A DNA stretch of 64,000 nucleotides from Gigantopelta aegis (taxonomy: Eukaryota; Mollusca; Gastropoda; Neomphalida; Peltospiridae). The notes under the pieces are model-generated. The model did no database searches and was not told the DNA's origin. It was given only the letters and a program-made list of their open reading frames with translations. Shown one piece after another: positions 22,320 to 33,061 of the stretch (its first letter is position 1; the number at the start of each line of letters is the position of its first letter). The translations under genes were made by a program, and so were the position numbers. The stretch is from contig NC_054711.1 of NCBI RefSeq assembly GCF_016097555.1, positions 29,986,462-30,050,461 of the forward strand, written 5' to 3'.

Positions 22320-22725
22320 TAGAGATTATTATACGAGTTTGTGTGTTGTACTGATTTTACGAAACGAGTGTCACGATTTTTGTATTGCCCCTATAACGAG
22401 AGGGTAATTATACATGAATCCTGACACGAGTTTCGTAAAATCAGTACGACTCACACGCGAGTGTAATAATTTCTTTATTATCCATATTATTATTGTTATT
22501 TTCTTTATGAATAACAAGACCCAACTCAAAATGTTTCAGTCACAACTAGAAGGAAACGACGAAATGACGTCATATTTCAAATGCACAATCTGAGCTAGGA
22601 CTGGAGAAATAACGTCATGTTATGACGTCGCTTCCCAAAATTACGTCATTACACTTATTACACGTGTGATTTGTATGATTATTAATTTGATTATGTTGAA
22701 CCATATGGATAATAAGTTTTTCTGC
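22320..22725. mobile_element. Palindrome-bearing insertion in the pseudogene
   Basis: Arms 22327-22374 and 22430-22475 are complementary (ACTGATTTTACGAAACGAGT versus its mirror). A further stretch with repeated TGACGTCA/ACGTCAT motifs follows, and TTATTATCCATAT at 22478 is inverted at 22707 (ATATGGATAATAA). It separates two pseudogene fragments, so it is probably an insertion. The exact ends are uncertain. Confidence 0.6.
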
Positions 22726-23337
22726 CACTGCTTGATTTAAAAAAAAATTGTTTTGAAGAGTTGCCATCTGATCTCAAAGTCAACTACATTTGAGCGTGGG
22801 TAGTACAGCTGACACACAAACTCTTCCAGTCCACTACACGCAAAGTCAGTGTAGCACTGTTTCCCAGCTTCATCAGCTTTTAGGATATCCTGTTTGACAT
22901 CCTCTGGCATAACCACCCGTGTCACTATATTTACAAGAGCATTATTGTCCTGACAAAATGGGTTGTTCTCTTGAATAATACCCTGCAGTTTCTACAGGTC
23001 ATATATGACTGACGTTTAACAACTGCTGCTGAAAGCTTGTGGTGTTTAATTCATTTATGAAATGTAACGTCTGCCATGTCGTACACTTCTTCAGGTAGGC
23101 ATGTCAATTCAGGGGCTTTTAAAACAAATCTTTCCAAAGCTGTTTGTGTGAGGGTTATGCCACTGAGACCTCCTTTGACCTTCATCATACAACTGATGTG
23201 ATCTATAGAATGGTCCACACCAATGCTGCAGAATGGTACTTCACTCTTATTTACACAAAAGTTCCCTCTGTCGAATTCATACCATATTTTTGAATCAGAT
23301 TTTTTAGGCTGTAACCTGGAACCATCTGTTCATATTT

Positions 23338-23740
23338 AATCCTGTCTCGTGCAAAGAAGAGAGCTAGGGCGTGGTTTTTCAAGATGGGTAGTTCGGATGA
23401 AGAGAAGAAGTGTCAAAACAGAATCCATGTAACTTTGCATCACCTTGAAAGAGGGAGACTGTTTTTGCTTATCAAAGTCTTCCATTCTCTGCACTGGGCT
23501 GGACTGCTTCATTGTTGACATTAATTCATTATGTTTCTACAGGACATTATTTGCACTGTCCTGGACTGTTACTGCATTTGAAGATGCAGCTTTGCTGTCG
23601 TCAATCTGTTGGGAACAAGCTTCAAAGGTATCAGGATGTTCTCTAAGAAGGTGGTCAAGTACAAATTAGAAAGGACAAGTAATGTTGTCATGTGCGCGTT
23701 TATGGCCCTCTTCATATGCTTACCCTCCAGGATTTGCCAT
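23338..23740. other. Part of pseudogene with overlapping short frames
   Basis: Plus-strand frames here are antisense shadows of the minus-strand pseudogene and are not separate genes. Confidence 0.5.
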
Positions 23741-24549
23741 GTTGTATTTGGGCCATAAATGTTTGCAGCAACTCGTGCATCATCAATGCCTCTGTTCTCT
23801 ATTGAAGCACCAATGGCATGCATGGCACAGAGAATGTGTGAAACTCGCCAATGTGGAACACAAATTTGTTTTTGTACTCAGGGTGAAGTAGCTGTAGTCT
23901 GCGAGCCTAAGTATTATTTTCATACAGAGATATGTCAAAGATGATAATAGTTTTTCCTGCTGGTCCCATTATTTCAACATTGATCATCTGGGCTAGCTTG
24001 CTTCAGAACAGTCATCATTGTCTGCCATTCATTAGCAGGAGCAGCAAGCAATGGCAATGCACAAACAGTTGTTAGTGGTTTTGAATCAGTGGAACAGAGA
24101 GAGTGGTACCCAGACCACGTTGCTGCTGTCTGGAGCATCAAATGCTTCATGTCCAATGTTGCATTTTGTTCATGTGTATTGCACCATTCATCTTAAAATA
24201 AATTTATTTCTAACTTTGTCATAAGCCATGCAATATTATCAGTTTCGTATTTAGCTATTGTGTATTCTGTAGTGCTTTAAAGTTTTTAAACCGAAGACAG
24301 TCTGTTAATGGCTTAGGATTTCCTTTGATGTTGCAAAAGTGGAAATGCTGGTGCTGGTGAATTGAGAAACGTCATTCAATGATCTGGATGGTCTATTTAA
24401 TTTGCAACTACCGGCATTACCTGTGGGCTTAATCATTAACAATAAATTTAATACCACTAATAATATATTTAATAAGATTTTATTTTATACTGTTGCAAAT
24501 AAAAGCAAGAAAACGACATTATTGTTATTAAATTTAAATACTTTACGCC

Positions 24550-24672
24550 AACGTGTGTGCGTGCATGCATGTGCGTGCGTGCAGGTGTGTGTGTATTTGT
24601 GTGGGTGGGGGGGGTATGTGGTGTGGGTGTTTGTATTAGTATGTGTTTACATATGTTTGTGTAGTGTGTAGC
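24550..24672. repeat. GT-rich low-complexity region
   Basis: Imperfect TGTG/TGCG runs; a shorter counterpart lies at 34095-34190 in the duplicate. Confidence 0.9.
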
Positions 24673-25029
24673 AATGAAAATAGTAAATCCTGTAATAAAT
24701 AACAACAACAAAATAAATAACCATAACAACAAAAGTCAACCAAACAAATATTTATTTACATAAAATTTTAAAGATATAGTGCAATAACAGGTTATTTCAA
24801 GGTACATTTGGAATGGTGACCTTTGGTGACCTTGAAATGACCTTTATAGTCAGAAAAAATAGCACCATATTTTTTCTGAATCTATACACAATAGTGATAA
24901 CAACTATGATAGGTTCCAAAAATTAACATGAAATTCCCATGGGACTTTAACTTATCGCGCATGTCTGGAGACCCATGCAGACTGGCCAGTGTAAAGTTTT
25001 TTTTTTTCTTCTTTTTGTTTTTGTTTTTT

Positions 25030-25470
25030 TCTTTCTTCTCCTGTTCCACCAAGCAAAAATCAACCAAATTTGCTCCAAATGATCCTGTCATACCCTGACC
25101 AAGTTGTGTTATTTTTCAGGGCATTACAAATTCCAAGGTGGCCGCCCTGGCCTCTGAATGACCTAGACTTTTTTTTTACTTCTTCTCAAGTTCCACCATG
25201 CAGATTTCAGCCATATGTATTCCTAATAATCATCTCATGGTCCAGACCAAGTTTTGTTTTTTTGGGGGCTGATTCAGAATCCAAGATGTCTGCCCTGGCC
25301 TGTGATTGATGGAAACCTCTTTTACTTCTTCTTAAATTCTACCAGCCAGGTTTCAACCAAAGTACTGGTTCAAACACTGCACTCATGGCCAAAGTTTTGT
25401 TATTTTTCGGGCCAATTCAAAATCCAAGATGGCCACTCTGGCCTCTGATTGACTGAGACATTTCTTTTCA
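25030..25470. repeat. 130-140-bp modules with AAGATGGCC motif
   Basis: About three diverged units each read TTCCACCA..., a run like GACCAAGTTTTGTTATTTTT, AATCCAAGATGGCC and CTGGCCTCTGATTGA. More units lie at 30985-31525 and 34610-35060. Confidence 0.8.
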
Positions 25471-25486
25471 ACATCACCTGTCCTCA

Positions 25487-25560
25487 TAACTAGTGCATAT
25501 TCCCTACGGTTAATAGACTGGTTCGAACATCCCAACAGCCAATGGGATGGCCTAAATTCT
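25487..25560 (+). mobile_element. MITE terminus, family 2
   Basis: TGCATATTCCCTACGGTTAA, GAACATCCCAACAGCCAATG and GGATGGCCTAAATTCT match the element at 46279-46422. The other end is not identified. Confidence 0.55.
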
Positions 25561-25728
25561 TCTACTGTGTACCCCTTCCTGTTCCGGTCACGTGACTGTA
25601 ACTTCTTTTTTTTTCCTTCGCTTATTTGGTTCGGACATGGTTTTTTTTGGCTCTGCTGTTTTGAGTCAAAACTTTTTTTCTTTTTTTTTATACTTGTGTC
25701 TTCTTATGGTGGATTCGTTTCCTCCATT

Positions 25729-25841
25729 GTCTTATTATGCTTGTCGCTATCTTTGTTTGACTTTTAACGATTGTTTTAAGTGTTATTTTTCCAAAACAAG
25801 CGTTAAAAGCCAAACAAAGATAGCGACAAGCATAATAAGAC
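25729..25841. repeat. 41-bp-arm inverted repeat hairpin
   Basis: The left arm 25729-25769 (GTCTTATTATGCTTGTCGCT...) is matched by the complement of 25801-25841 with a single mismatch. The 31-bp spacer holds TTGTTTTAAGTGTTATTTTT, which is repeated directly after the right arm at 25850-25873. Confidence 0.9.
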
Positions 25842-25947
25842 AATAGCTTGTTTTAAGTGTTATTTTTCCAAATCCTTACACTGTGGTTTTACTTAAATAT
25901 ATATAAATAATATTTTCATATACTTACCATTTGTGACACCCAATAAC

Positions 25948-26010
25948 CGATGTGTATTTTTGTGCTGGGGTGTCGTTAAACATTCATTTCTTCATTCATT
26001 CATTATTTTT
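25948..26010 (+). mobile_element. SINE-tail motif with ATTC repeat
   Basis: CCGATGTGTATTTTTGTGCT, GGGGTGTCGTTAAACATTC and ATTCATTCATT resemble the motif at 6068-6152 and 11755-11840. Confidence 0.6.
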
Positions 26011-26039
26011 CCAAAATTTGTTATATTTCGCCGGGTTAC

Positions 26040-27600
26040 TTTGCGTGGTCGCCATTTGCAAAATGGTGTCTTGTGTTACCGGCTTGTTGCGAGTCATGGT
26101 TGTTTTTTTCTTTCCATTTCACAGATTGAAAAGCTACTATTATGTCTGATGTTAGCGTATCTCGTGTTCTTCAAGTCTGCTTTCGCTGCCAGAAGTTTAT
26201 GTCGTCTGACAGCCCTCATGACATCTGTCCTAGACGAGATGTGTTCAGTGTGCTACACTGTCAGGGGCGGTTCCAGTGTTAGTGGTTTCTGGTCCGGTTC
26301 TATCTGCTTCTACGGTACTGATGGAATGTCCAGCGGCTTCCTCCAAGCGGCCGTCATCTGTTATGGGTTCCAGTGATCGGCCTTTGAAGACTGCTTCCAG
26401 TAAGAAGCGTTCCAAACGGACCGAGTCTTCCAGACGAACTGAATCGTCCAAGCGGACCGAGTCATTGTAACGAACCGAACCGTTATGAATTATTACTGTC
26501 GCATGGAACCTTCGACGATATGTAATTCCGCCTAATGACAAACTGTTTTTCCAGTTTCCTGTCGGTTTGCAGCTGTTGCTGTTTGGCCACACAGTCGTTT
26601 GTGCTACGTCATCAATTCGAAGTTACATGCGATTCTGGGTTGGTGCTGACGACAGAATGCGTCGGTCCGTTTGTTGTTCGATGACTTTACCGAGATATTC
26701 GGCAGGTCGATCGCTACATCTGGTGGTGTTGCCAGTCAGTCCCTACTTCCGATGGCTCTGGAAGTTATCCAGTCGCCATCACGCCGTTTGGAGTTTTTTT
26801 ACCAAGACTGTTTTACTATGGTCCATTGTGGTTTATTCCCTCACTGCGTTCACTGTTTACTTCCACCATCGGCATCTCATTCATGAGCTTCGTGCCTTAG
26901 CTGCCACCATGTCGCTGCACTGCAATACACCTATTGTCAGCATTTTATCTAGGTGTTATTGGTTCATAGACTCCATCTTCGCGAACTGTTACCTGAGGGA
27001 TGTGTCTACCGAAGATGTCGAGGGATTCCATGAACTGGGTCCTGTGGTCGCAGCTCCAGCTCTGGTCAATACTGGTCGTCCTCGTCGCCGCTGATGTCTG
27101 TCGAATTCCGACCTGCACCCCGAGATGTCCTACGAATCTACAGATGAGGACTTGACCTTGACAAATTGTTTTTGGACACCTTTCCGAAGTTTTGCACTGG
27201 TTGGTGACATGACCTTTTGTCTGGATAATACTAATAAGAAAAAATTGGGGTTTTGTTTGTTTAATGTTCTAATGGATGCTTCCACCATATTGTTTGTGTT
27301 CAGTATACAATTATCAGTTAGATGGTTACCTAACCTGCATCCGCGGTGGCGACGCTTACCCACCATTCAGAACTCATTTGTTGGAGGACAAATTTGTGAC
27401 CCATTTTGTAATTCACGACTTTGTTCATCCACACCACTGATGGATGCCACCTTTCCCACTGTCAATACTAACAGCATGGGTATTGGTTTGTTCCTGCATG
27501 TCTTGGGAGATGGGCTAACTCCGGCTGGCCTTATTCTTCCACTGTCAGTTTCCTACTGGTTCATGGGGAGAAATATAATATATTTTATGTAGTGTGGTTA
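26040..27600 (+). pseudogene. Degenerate DIRS-like retroelement (Gag and possible RT remnants)
   Basis: A GC-richer block with short coding-like pieces in all three plus frames. At about 26142 a frame opens MSDVSVSRVLQVCFRCQKFM then SSDSPHDICPR, a CxxC...DPHDxC pattern I associate with Gag-like proteins of DIRS retroelements (and the LAP2-alpha-like domain derived from them). A Ser/Lys/Arg repeat (SKRTESSRRTESSKRTES) follows, then LFDDFTEIFGRS and SQSLLPMALEVIQSPSRR (26671-26790), and a late piece MGIGLFLHVLGDGLTPAGL (27475-27535) that could be the end of a reverse transcriptase. Each piece is interrupted by frameshifts. The tyrosine recombinase is not seen here, though one occurs at 42.2 kb. 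Family assignment is tentative. Confidence 0.4.
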
Positions 27601-28597
27601 ACTCCCAGTCAAACCCAAGAAAACTAAATTAGATATGAAATGGCCGTTTTATTTTAAAAGGACATAAAATTATAACAATGTAATACATACATGTCATAAG
27701 CACCTGACAATTACAGGTGGTATTACATAAAAATTATACATACATGCAGCATATTAATAAAAAAAAAAAAAAACCCAACTATTGTAGGTTGTGGGAAATC
27801 CACCACACCCATACATATTCTAAAATGGTGTTTCTAATACTTAATGGACATTGTTCAGACACACAAAGAATTCACTTGTTGGTTTTGCACAGATCCATGT
27901 TCGAAGGTTAATTATTTAGAATAGGAAGCAAATTCTTAAGCTTAGTGATAGCCAAGAAGTTCTTTTTAGAAATGACAACTGGTTGTTGACCAGCAGTGCA
28001 AATGGTTTAGCTGTAATGAGGCTTGGTATTCATACACCGGGTTTTCCTTGTGATAAAAGTGGGGCACGATCATTGTGGGTAATTTTCAAACAAGCTGATT
28101 TAAAAAAAAAAAAAAAATTGAATGGCTAAACCTTTATTCAAATGAGGGTTTTTGTGAGGTTTGATGAGCAAAGTTTCCATAAATATATGTGTGATATCCG
28201 CCATCTCCCGCTTCGGTGTTGTTTGTATGGGTGTGACCATTGTCAAAAATGCACCCAAAATCATGCAGTTTCTACACATTATGATGAAAGTAACACAAAT
28301 ATTTAACTCAAAATATTTAAAATAAGTCCTCTTTATAATTATGACCCTTTTTATAATTTCCTTGAAACTAAAAATATCTATCTTTCTTGATTGTTAAATC
28401 ATAGGTTGGCATTTAGGATGTCATGTGCTGGTATGCATAAATTTCAGCTGAAGATTCACAAATAGCTGTGGTCTGCTACCCAATCAGTGGACTTCATACA
28501 CTGTTAGCAGTCCCAGTTAAACAAAGACTGGGACACAAGGCCCCAGCATGTCGTAACCCGTCTCATAAATATAATTAAAAACAAGTGTTTAATTGAG

Positions 28598-28599
<2 letters not shown>
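27601..28599. other. No gene recognised
   Basis: AT-rich with poly(A) runs at about 27761-27773 and 28100-28116. A coding-like stretch around 28020-28260 is too broken to name. GTTGGTTTTGCACAGATCC and similar words give no recognised repeat. Confidence 0.45.

Positions 28600-28652
<53 letters not shown>
28600..28652. repeat. Poly(T) run, 53 bp
   Basis: Uninterrupted T homopolymer; length is likely unreliable in the assembly. Confidence 0.95.
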
Positions 28653-28653
<1 letters not shown>

Positions 28654-28770
28654 AGTGGAATTAATATATATATATATGCTGTATAATTTATAGCTAAACT
28701 ATCTTTAGTGTTGAAATTCACATGCCACAAGAGTATGCAATTATAGAGGATACTAAGTAAGTGGCAATTT

Positions 28771-28864
28771 GATACCATTTATCTTACAGGTTATTTAAAA
28801 ATGCATCAAACAAGCGAAAGTGAGTTAGATACGTTTTTAAATGAGTTGTAAGATAAACGGTATC
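28771..28864. mobile_element. Short hairpin MITE, family 1, second copy
   Basis: GATACCATTTATCTTACAG and GTAAGATAAACGGTATC form the termini; the core (about 55 bp) includes TTTTTAAATGAGTTGTAAGA, shared with 13450-13527. Confidence 0.8.
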
Positions 28865-29210
28865 ACACAGTCACCTATATATTATTCTATTTATAGTTGA
28901 CCTACAATTACCGTGGCAACCGTGTAAACATTTATGATACCATGACCTACTTTTACCAAACATATTGGAAGTTTACTACTTAAAAAAATTTCATAGTATA
29001 CATATAGCTATATAAATCATAAAGGTAAGAAAAAACAACAAAACAAATGTTTTTGTCTAAGAAAGTGTGTTTCATAAAGTATTTTGAAAATGTATCGATT
29101 GATGTCAACAAAGTTATAACAGAAATGATTTCAACAAGGAATTCTGAATGTAACAGTACATGATAAAGAAAACTATACACAAAATTTGAGCTTAATATAT
29201 CCAGGCATTA
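28865..29210. other. No gene recognised
   Basis: AT-rich, no recognised repeat or coding block. Confidence 0.5.
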
Positions 29211-30060
29211 ACTTACCTCTGGGTTCCAGCTTTTTGTCGTTTGTACCACTTTTAATGAATGTGGTACTCCATCCTTGAAATGATCACCTACACACTTACT
29301 GGAAGACATGAAATAAGTTGAGACAAGTAGTTGATGGCGTTTACAATGCAGACTCAAGAGGAAGAAGAGAGTCCAAACAATAATAAGTTTATTTTGTTTA
29401 ACGACACCAGTAGAACACATTGATTTATTAATTATCGGCTATTGGATGTCAAACATTTGCTAATTTTACATATAATCTTAGAGAAGAAACCCACTAGTTT
29501 TCCATAAGTAACAAGGGATCTTTTATATGCACCATAATACAGACATGATAGCACACACCACAGTCTTTGATATAGCAGTCGTTATGCACTGGCTGGAACG
29601 AGAAATAGCCCAATGGGTGGGTCCAAACAAATTCAATCAATGGACAAAGTTGACAACTGTTTTATATTAAAGATTAAAAAGAATCAACAAAATCAAGTAG
29701 TACACGTCTGGGATATTACAGTCTAATTCACTAATCATTAACTGACCTTTGGGTTCCAGCTATTTGTCGTTTCTACCACTTTTGATGAATCTGGTTCCAG
29801 CTATTTGTCGTTTCTACCACTTTTGATGAATCTGGTACTCTTGATGAATCTGATACTCCTTCCTTGAAATGATCACCTACATACTTGCTGGAAGACATCT
29901 TCTCAACATTGTGCTGCAATGTAGATGCACTTATTTCTGTGACATATAGTTTCAAGGAAAGTTACACATTGGTACGATTGTGAATACATGGAATAGAGCT
30001 ATCCAACAAGTGAGCAAGTTCAAGTATATTTTTGATATATACGAGGGTGAGATGAAAAGT
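29211..30060. repeat. Dispersed repeat, two partial copies with internal tandem
   Basis: GGTTCCAGCTTTTTGTCGTT (29222) recurs at 29752 as GGTTCCAGCTATTTGTCGTT, with a 41-bp internal tandem (GTTCCAGCTATTTGTCG...GAATCTG twice, 29753-29832). The second part, CTGGAAGACATCTTCTCAAC to GGATGAAAAGTTTTGAG-like sequence, matches 51540-51740 and 56105-56305. Confidence 0.8.
29385..29625 (-). mobile_element. SINE, family A
   Basis: From the tail GTTTATTTTGTTTAACGACA and ATTATCGGCTATTGGATGTC to ATGCACTGGCTGGAACGAGA and AATAGCCCAATGGGTGGGTC. The head is missing. Confidence 0.85.
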
Positions 30061-30620
30061 TTTGAGCCTACCTATGATGAAGTTCACAGTATCTTTGGTA
30101 GTTTAGTAGGAAGATGGGGTTCCCATGCACCCCATGATATATTTTTCTAACTTACATTTTGGTAATCCTCAGGGTGTCTAGCAAACGAATTTTGATGTTC
30201 CCAAGAAGAAATATTGTTCCATCAAGGGTCCTTTTGGTGACCATCTTGGACGCAATATTAGATTCTTGATGAAAATTGTTAATCGGCATAATTTTTGAAG
30301 TAGACATCATACAGAGACAAATGATACCATTTTTCTGCATAATTTTGGCATGAGGAATTGATTGAGAGAGTAGGTTTTGTGATTTAAATAAGATAGATGC
30401 ATTATAAACGTTAAAAACATGAAATAGTCACTTTAATTGCACTAAAAATATTTTTGCATATATACCAAAGTACAGGATTCACATTAAATCTGGAATCAAC
30501 TAAAATTGATAGCAATTAGAATAAAATAACATAAAGTGATTTCAATAAATGAAACTTTCTTAGATATTATTAGAAGTAGTAAGCAATGTCACTTAGTTCG
30601 TGTCACTACAGAAAATCTAG
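30061..30620. other. No gene recognised
   Basis: AT-rich; a 62-codon minus-strand frame near 30340-30152 has no recognisable domain. Confidence 0.5.
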
Positions 30621-30624
30621 TCAT

Positions 30625-30845
30625 CATCATAAAGAAAGGCATCATAATCAGTCTCAATGTCTCACTCTTCCTCATTCTCCTCTAACCTCGTGAACAGGTT
30701 TCTCTGACAAGTCAATGAGGGAAGGTGGAAGGATAGGGCCATATGACCACACTGGCTCCAGGATACCCTCCTCCGTTCTTTCCCAGCCTTGTCCAGGATC
30801 ATAGGGCTTGGGACATAGTCTAGACGGATTTCTGAAAAAAGGCCT
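30625..30845 (-). pseudogene. C-terminal remnant of the multicopy family
   Basis: The minus strand reads RNPSRLCPKPYDPGQGWERT, then EEGILEPVWSYGPILPPSLI and DLSEKPVHEVRGE. After a frame break comes an acidic end (ETDYDAFLYDDD). The tryptophan-containing WERT...LEPVWSYGPILP segment followed by an acidic tail is the kind of C-terminus I recall from multicopy uncharacterised mollusc proteins related in layout to the 21955-24200 pseudogene. Only about 70 codons remain and no upstream domain is nearby. The relation to the other remnants is inferred. Confidence 0.45.
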
Positions 30846-30899
30846 TAGTCTTGACTAAACTAATATGCTAAAAAAGCTCCTGGTCCTATATTCTTCTTC

Positions 30900-31525
30900 T
30901 TCTTCTTGTTTTAGGTTATATTCCTCCACTATCTGGAGATCCACACTGTAGTGTAAAGTCATTTGTTTGTTTCTTCTTGTTTTCTTTTTTCTCCTGTTCC
31001 ACCAAGCAGGATTCAACCAAACTTGGTCCAAATGATCCTCTTATAGACCTGACCAAGTGTTGTTATTTTTCAGGCCAATAAAAATTCCAAGATGGCCACC
31101 CTGGCCTCTGAATAACTGAGACATTTTTAACTTTTACTCAAGTTCCACCATGCAAATTTAAACCATATGTATTCCTAATGATCCTCTCATGGCCCTGACC
31201 AAGTTTGTTATTTTTTCGGGCAGATTTAAAATCAAGATCTCTGCCCTGGCCTCTGATTGACAGAGAATTTTTTTTGCTTCTTTTCAAGGTCCACCAGGCA
31301 GGTTTCAATCAAACTTAGTCCAAATGATTCTCTCATGACTTACTAAGTGTTGTTATTTTTGTGGCTGATTCAAAATCCAAGATGGCCACCCTGGCCTCTG
31401 ATTGTCTCAGACATTTTCAACATCTTCTCAGATTCCACCAGGCTAATTTCAACCAAACATGGCCCATGTCATCCTCTCATGGCCATGCATATGTTATTAT
31501 TTTTGGGGCCAATTGAAAATCCAAT
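30900..31525. repeat. AAGATGGCC modules, second cluster
   Basis: After TTTTAGGTTATATTCCTCCA, four diverged units carry ACCAAGTGTTGTTATTTTTC-like, AATTCCAAGATGGCCACC and CTGGCCTCTGATTGAC-like blocks. Confidence 0.8.
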
Positions 31526-31744
31526 TATTACAAGATGATTCTGTTTTAACCATATTGTATTATATTCGTATGTATTAATATTAATTTTGTTTTAATTATT
31601 ATTGTAAATACTATCCAAATCTGTAACATGTATGTTTGGTTGTTTAGCCACTGTTCCCACTGAATTTGATAAATCATATGAGAAGTTATGAATTTAAAAA
31701 AAATAACTATGAAAATTATTTGGACTTAGCTTTTTCTCCACAAG

Positions 31745-32035
31745 TGTAGACATGCTTTCACAGTTGAAGATATACATGCAGCAAGCTTACAAAAATGAAA
31801 ACGTGCTTGCGGGAAGCTTGCACAGTTGAAGATATGCATGCAGCAAGCTTGCTTAAGCTTGCAAAATGAAAACATGCTTGCGGGAAGCTTGCACAGTTGA
31901 AGATGTGCTTGCAGCAAGCTAGCAAAAATGAAAACATGCTTGCGGGAAGCTTGCACAGTTGAAGATATGCATGCAGCAAGCTTGCGCATGCTTTCACAAA
32001 TGAAAACATGCATGTGGCAAGCTTGCAGAAATACT
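31745..32035. repeat. Tandem repeat of about 64 bp with AAGCTTGC
   Basis: Units read ATGAAAACATGCTTGCGGGA, AGCTTGCACAGTTGAAGATA and TGCATGCAGCAAGCTTGC, about four and a half copies. The minus strand gives repeated Cys/His-rich frames (CISSTVQASRKHVFIF) in more than one phase. I treat this as non-coding for lack of any gene context. A related but shorter array is at 20617-20762. Confidence 0.9.
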
Positions 32036-33060
32036 GACTACCTTACGCAAACTAAATGTTAGCTTGTAAATAGCTTGCATTGCTTGTACTACCTTGTAAC
32101 AACCGTGTAACTACCTTGCAACAACCTAGCCGCAAGCATGCATTTTTGTTTGGGTTAGGAGCATTTTTTTTATAAAAGTGGGGAACCAAACTTTTTTTTA
32201 ACATAATTTGGGTATGCTGAATCCAAATTTGTCAGTTCCCAAGCTGGATTTTGAGTCCTTCATCTTCAAAATGGCAAAACAAAAATGGCCGCATATGGTT
32301 ACTAAAATAAAATAATGTAATGTTCCGGCATTTGAACGAGTAAAGTTACGATATTATTAGCTATTTCTTTCTCTTTTGTGTCCTAGAATTGATATTTCCG
32401 TGATGTTTCTTTGAAAATTTGAAGATGGCTGCCATAATTTTACTAAACCGCAAAAATGTAAAATGTAAGCTGTTAATTGAGGTACCTTTGTTACACTGGT
32501 GATTATTTTATGTCAGAGAATTGTTCTTTTGATATTTCTGTGGTATTTTCAGTTATTAAGTGTACGAAACTTCCCAGATGACCGCTAGACAAAATGTCTT
32601 AAATGTAATGTTTCGGGAAAGTATTGGGTAAAAGTGGATAATACGGCTTTTTAAGACAGTTTGAACATAATACTGATTCCAAAAATCATACTTACTAAGC
32701 TGAATTTTCAGTTCTTGACATTCTAAATCCCCCTCACCAAAAAAAAAATCCCCCTCACCAAAAAAATGGCCGTCAAAAGCAAGTTTACATCATAATTTTG
32801 TAATCTTTTTGTAATCTTGTAAATATGAATGTGGAAAAATAAACAGTTATATTTGAATAGTTAGTTAGCCTATGTATTTGATTTAAGTATTTGTATATAT
32901 GCATTGAAATAAAGATACTTCAATTATGGAATACACATGTACAATGTACATTGTTATCTGAATGTTTGAAATTAATACCATTTTGAAAGACTTGTTAAAA
33001 TTATATCCTGTTTTACATCAGTCGTAGTACAATTAAAATAATTAAACGTTAGTGACAGTA
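32036..33060. other. No gene; weak decayed repeats
   Basis: Contains AAGATGGCTGCC-type words at about 32270 and 32424, and a 20-bp direct repeat of AATCCCCCTCACCAAAAAAA at 32727 and 32747. No coding block. Confidence 0.5.
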
Positions 33061-33061
33061 T

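Larger units (their letters stand above)
21955..24200 (-). pseudogene. Degenerate gene of a multicopy invertebrate protein family
   Basis: Minus-strand fragments in conserved order trace one broken gene, 5' at about 24200. They include ENRGIDDARVAANIYGPNTT WQILEGKH (about 23800-23720), MDSVLTLLLFIR (23440-23400), a frame near 23300-23100 with FDRGNFCVNKSEVPFCSIGV and GGLSGITLTQTALERF, then EDVKQDILKADEAGKQCYTD (22900), PVIPSPLEYGWKLEDE (22230), and a Cys-rich end (22120-21957) with IKCGC, CYCRKHNLACTEICECE and an acidic EESDDDTIID terminus before TGA. I recall this layout from uncharacterised, highly multicopy proteins annotated in molluscs and cnidarians; function unknown, mobile origin plausible. 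Frameshifts, stops and a palindromic insertion at about 22320-22725 break the frame. Related remnants lie at 30625 and 33062. Confidence 0.7.
23760..25470. repeat. Dispersed duplication, copy 1
   Basis: This segment is repeated in the same orientation at about 33335-35090. Matches include CTCGTGCATCATCAATGCCT, AGAGAGTGGTACCCAGACCA, CTACCGGCATTACCTGTGGG and the repeat modules after 25000. It covers the 5' half of the minus-strand pseudogene plus downstream non-coding DNA, and is diverged by many small indels. Confidence 0.85.

Noticed and set aside
26245..26592. 115-codon minus-strand frame with DSVRL repeats
   Set aside because: Antisense reading of the Ser/Lys/Arg repeat in the plus-strand DIRS-like block.
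31726..32013. Cys/His-rich repeat protein on the minus strand
   Set aside because: Two frames give similar repeats from the same tandem DNA; no flanking splice or start signals and no family match known to me.
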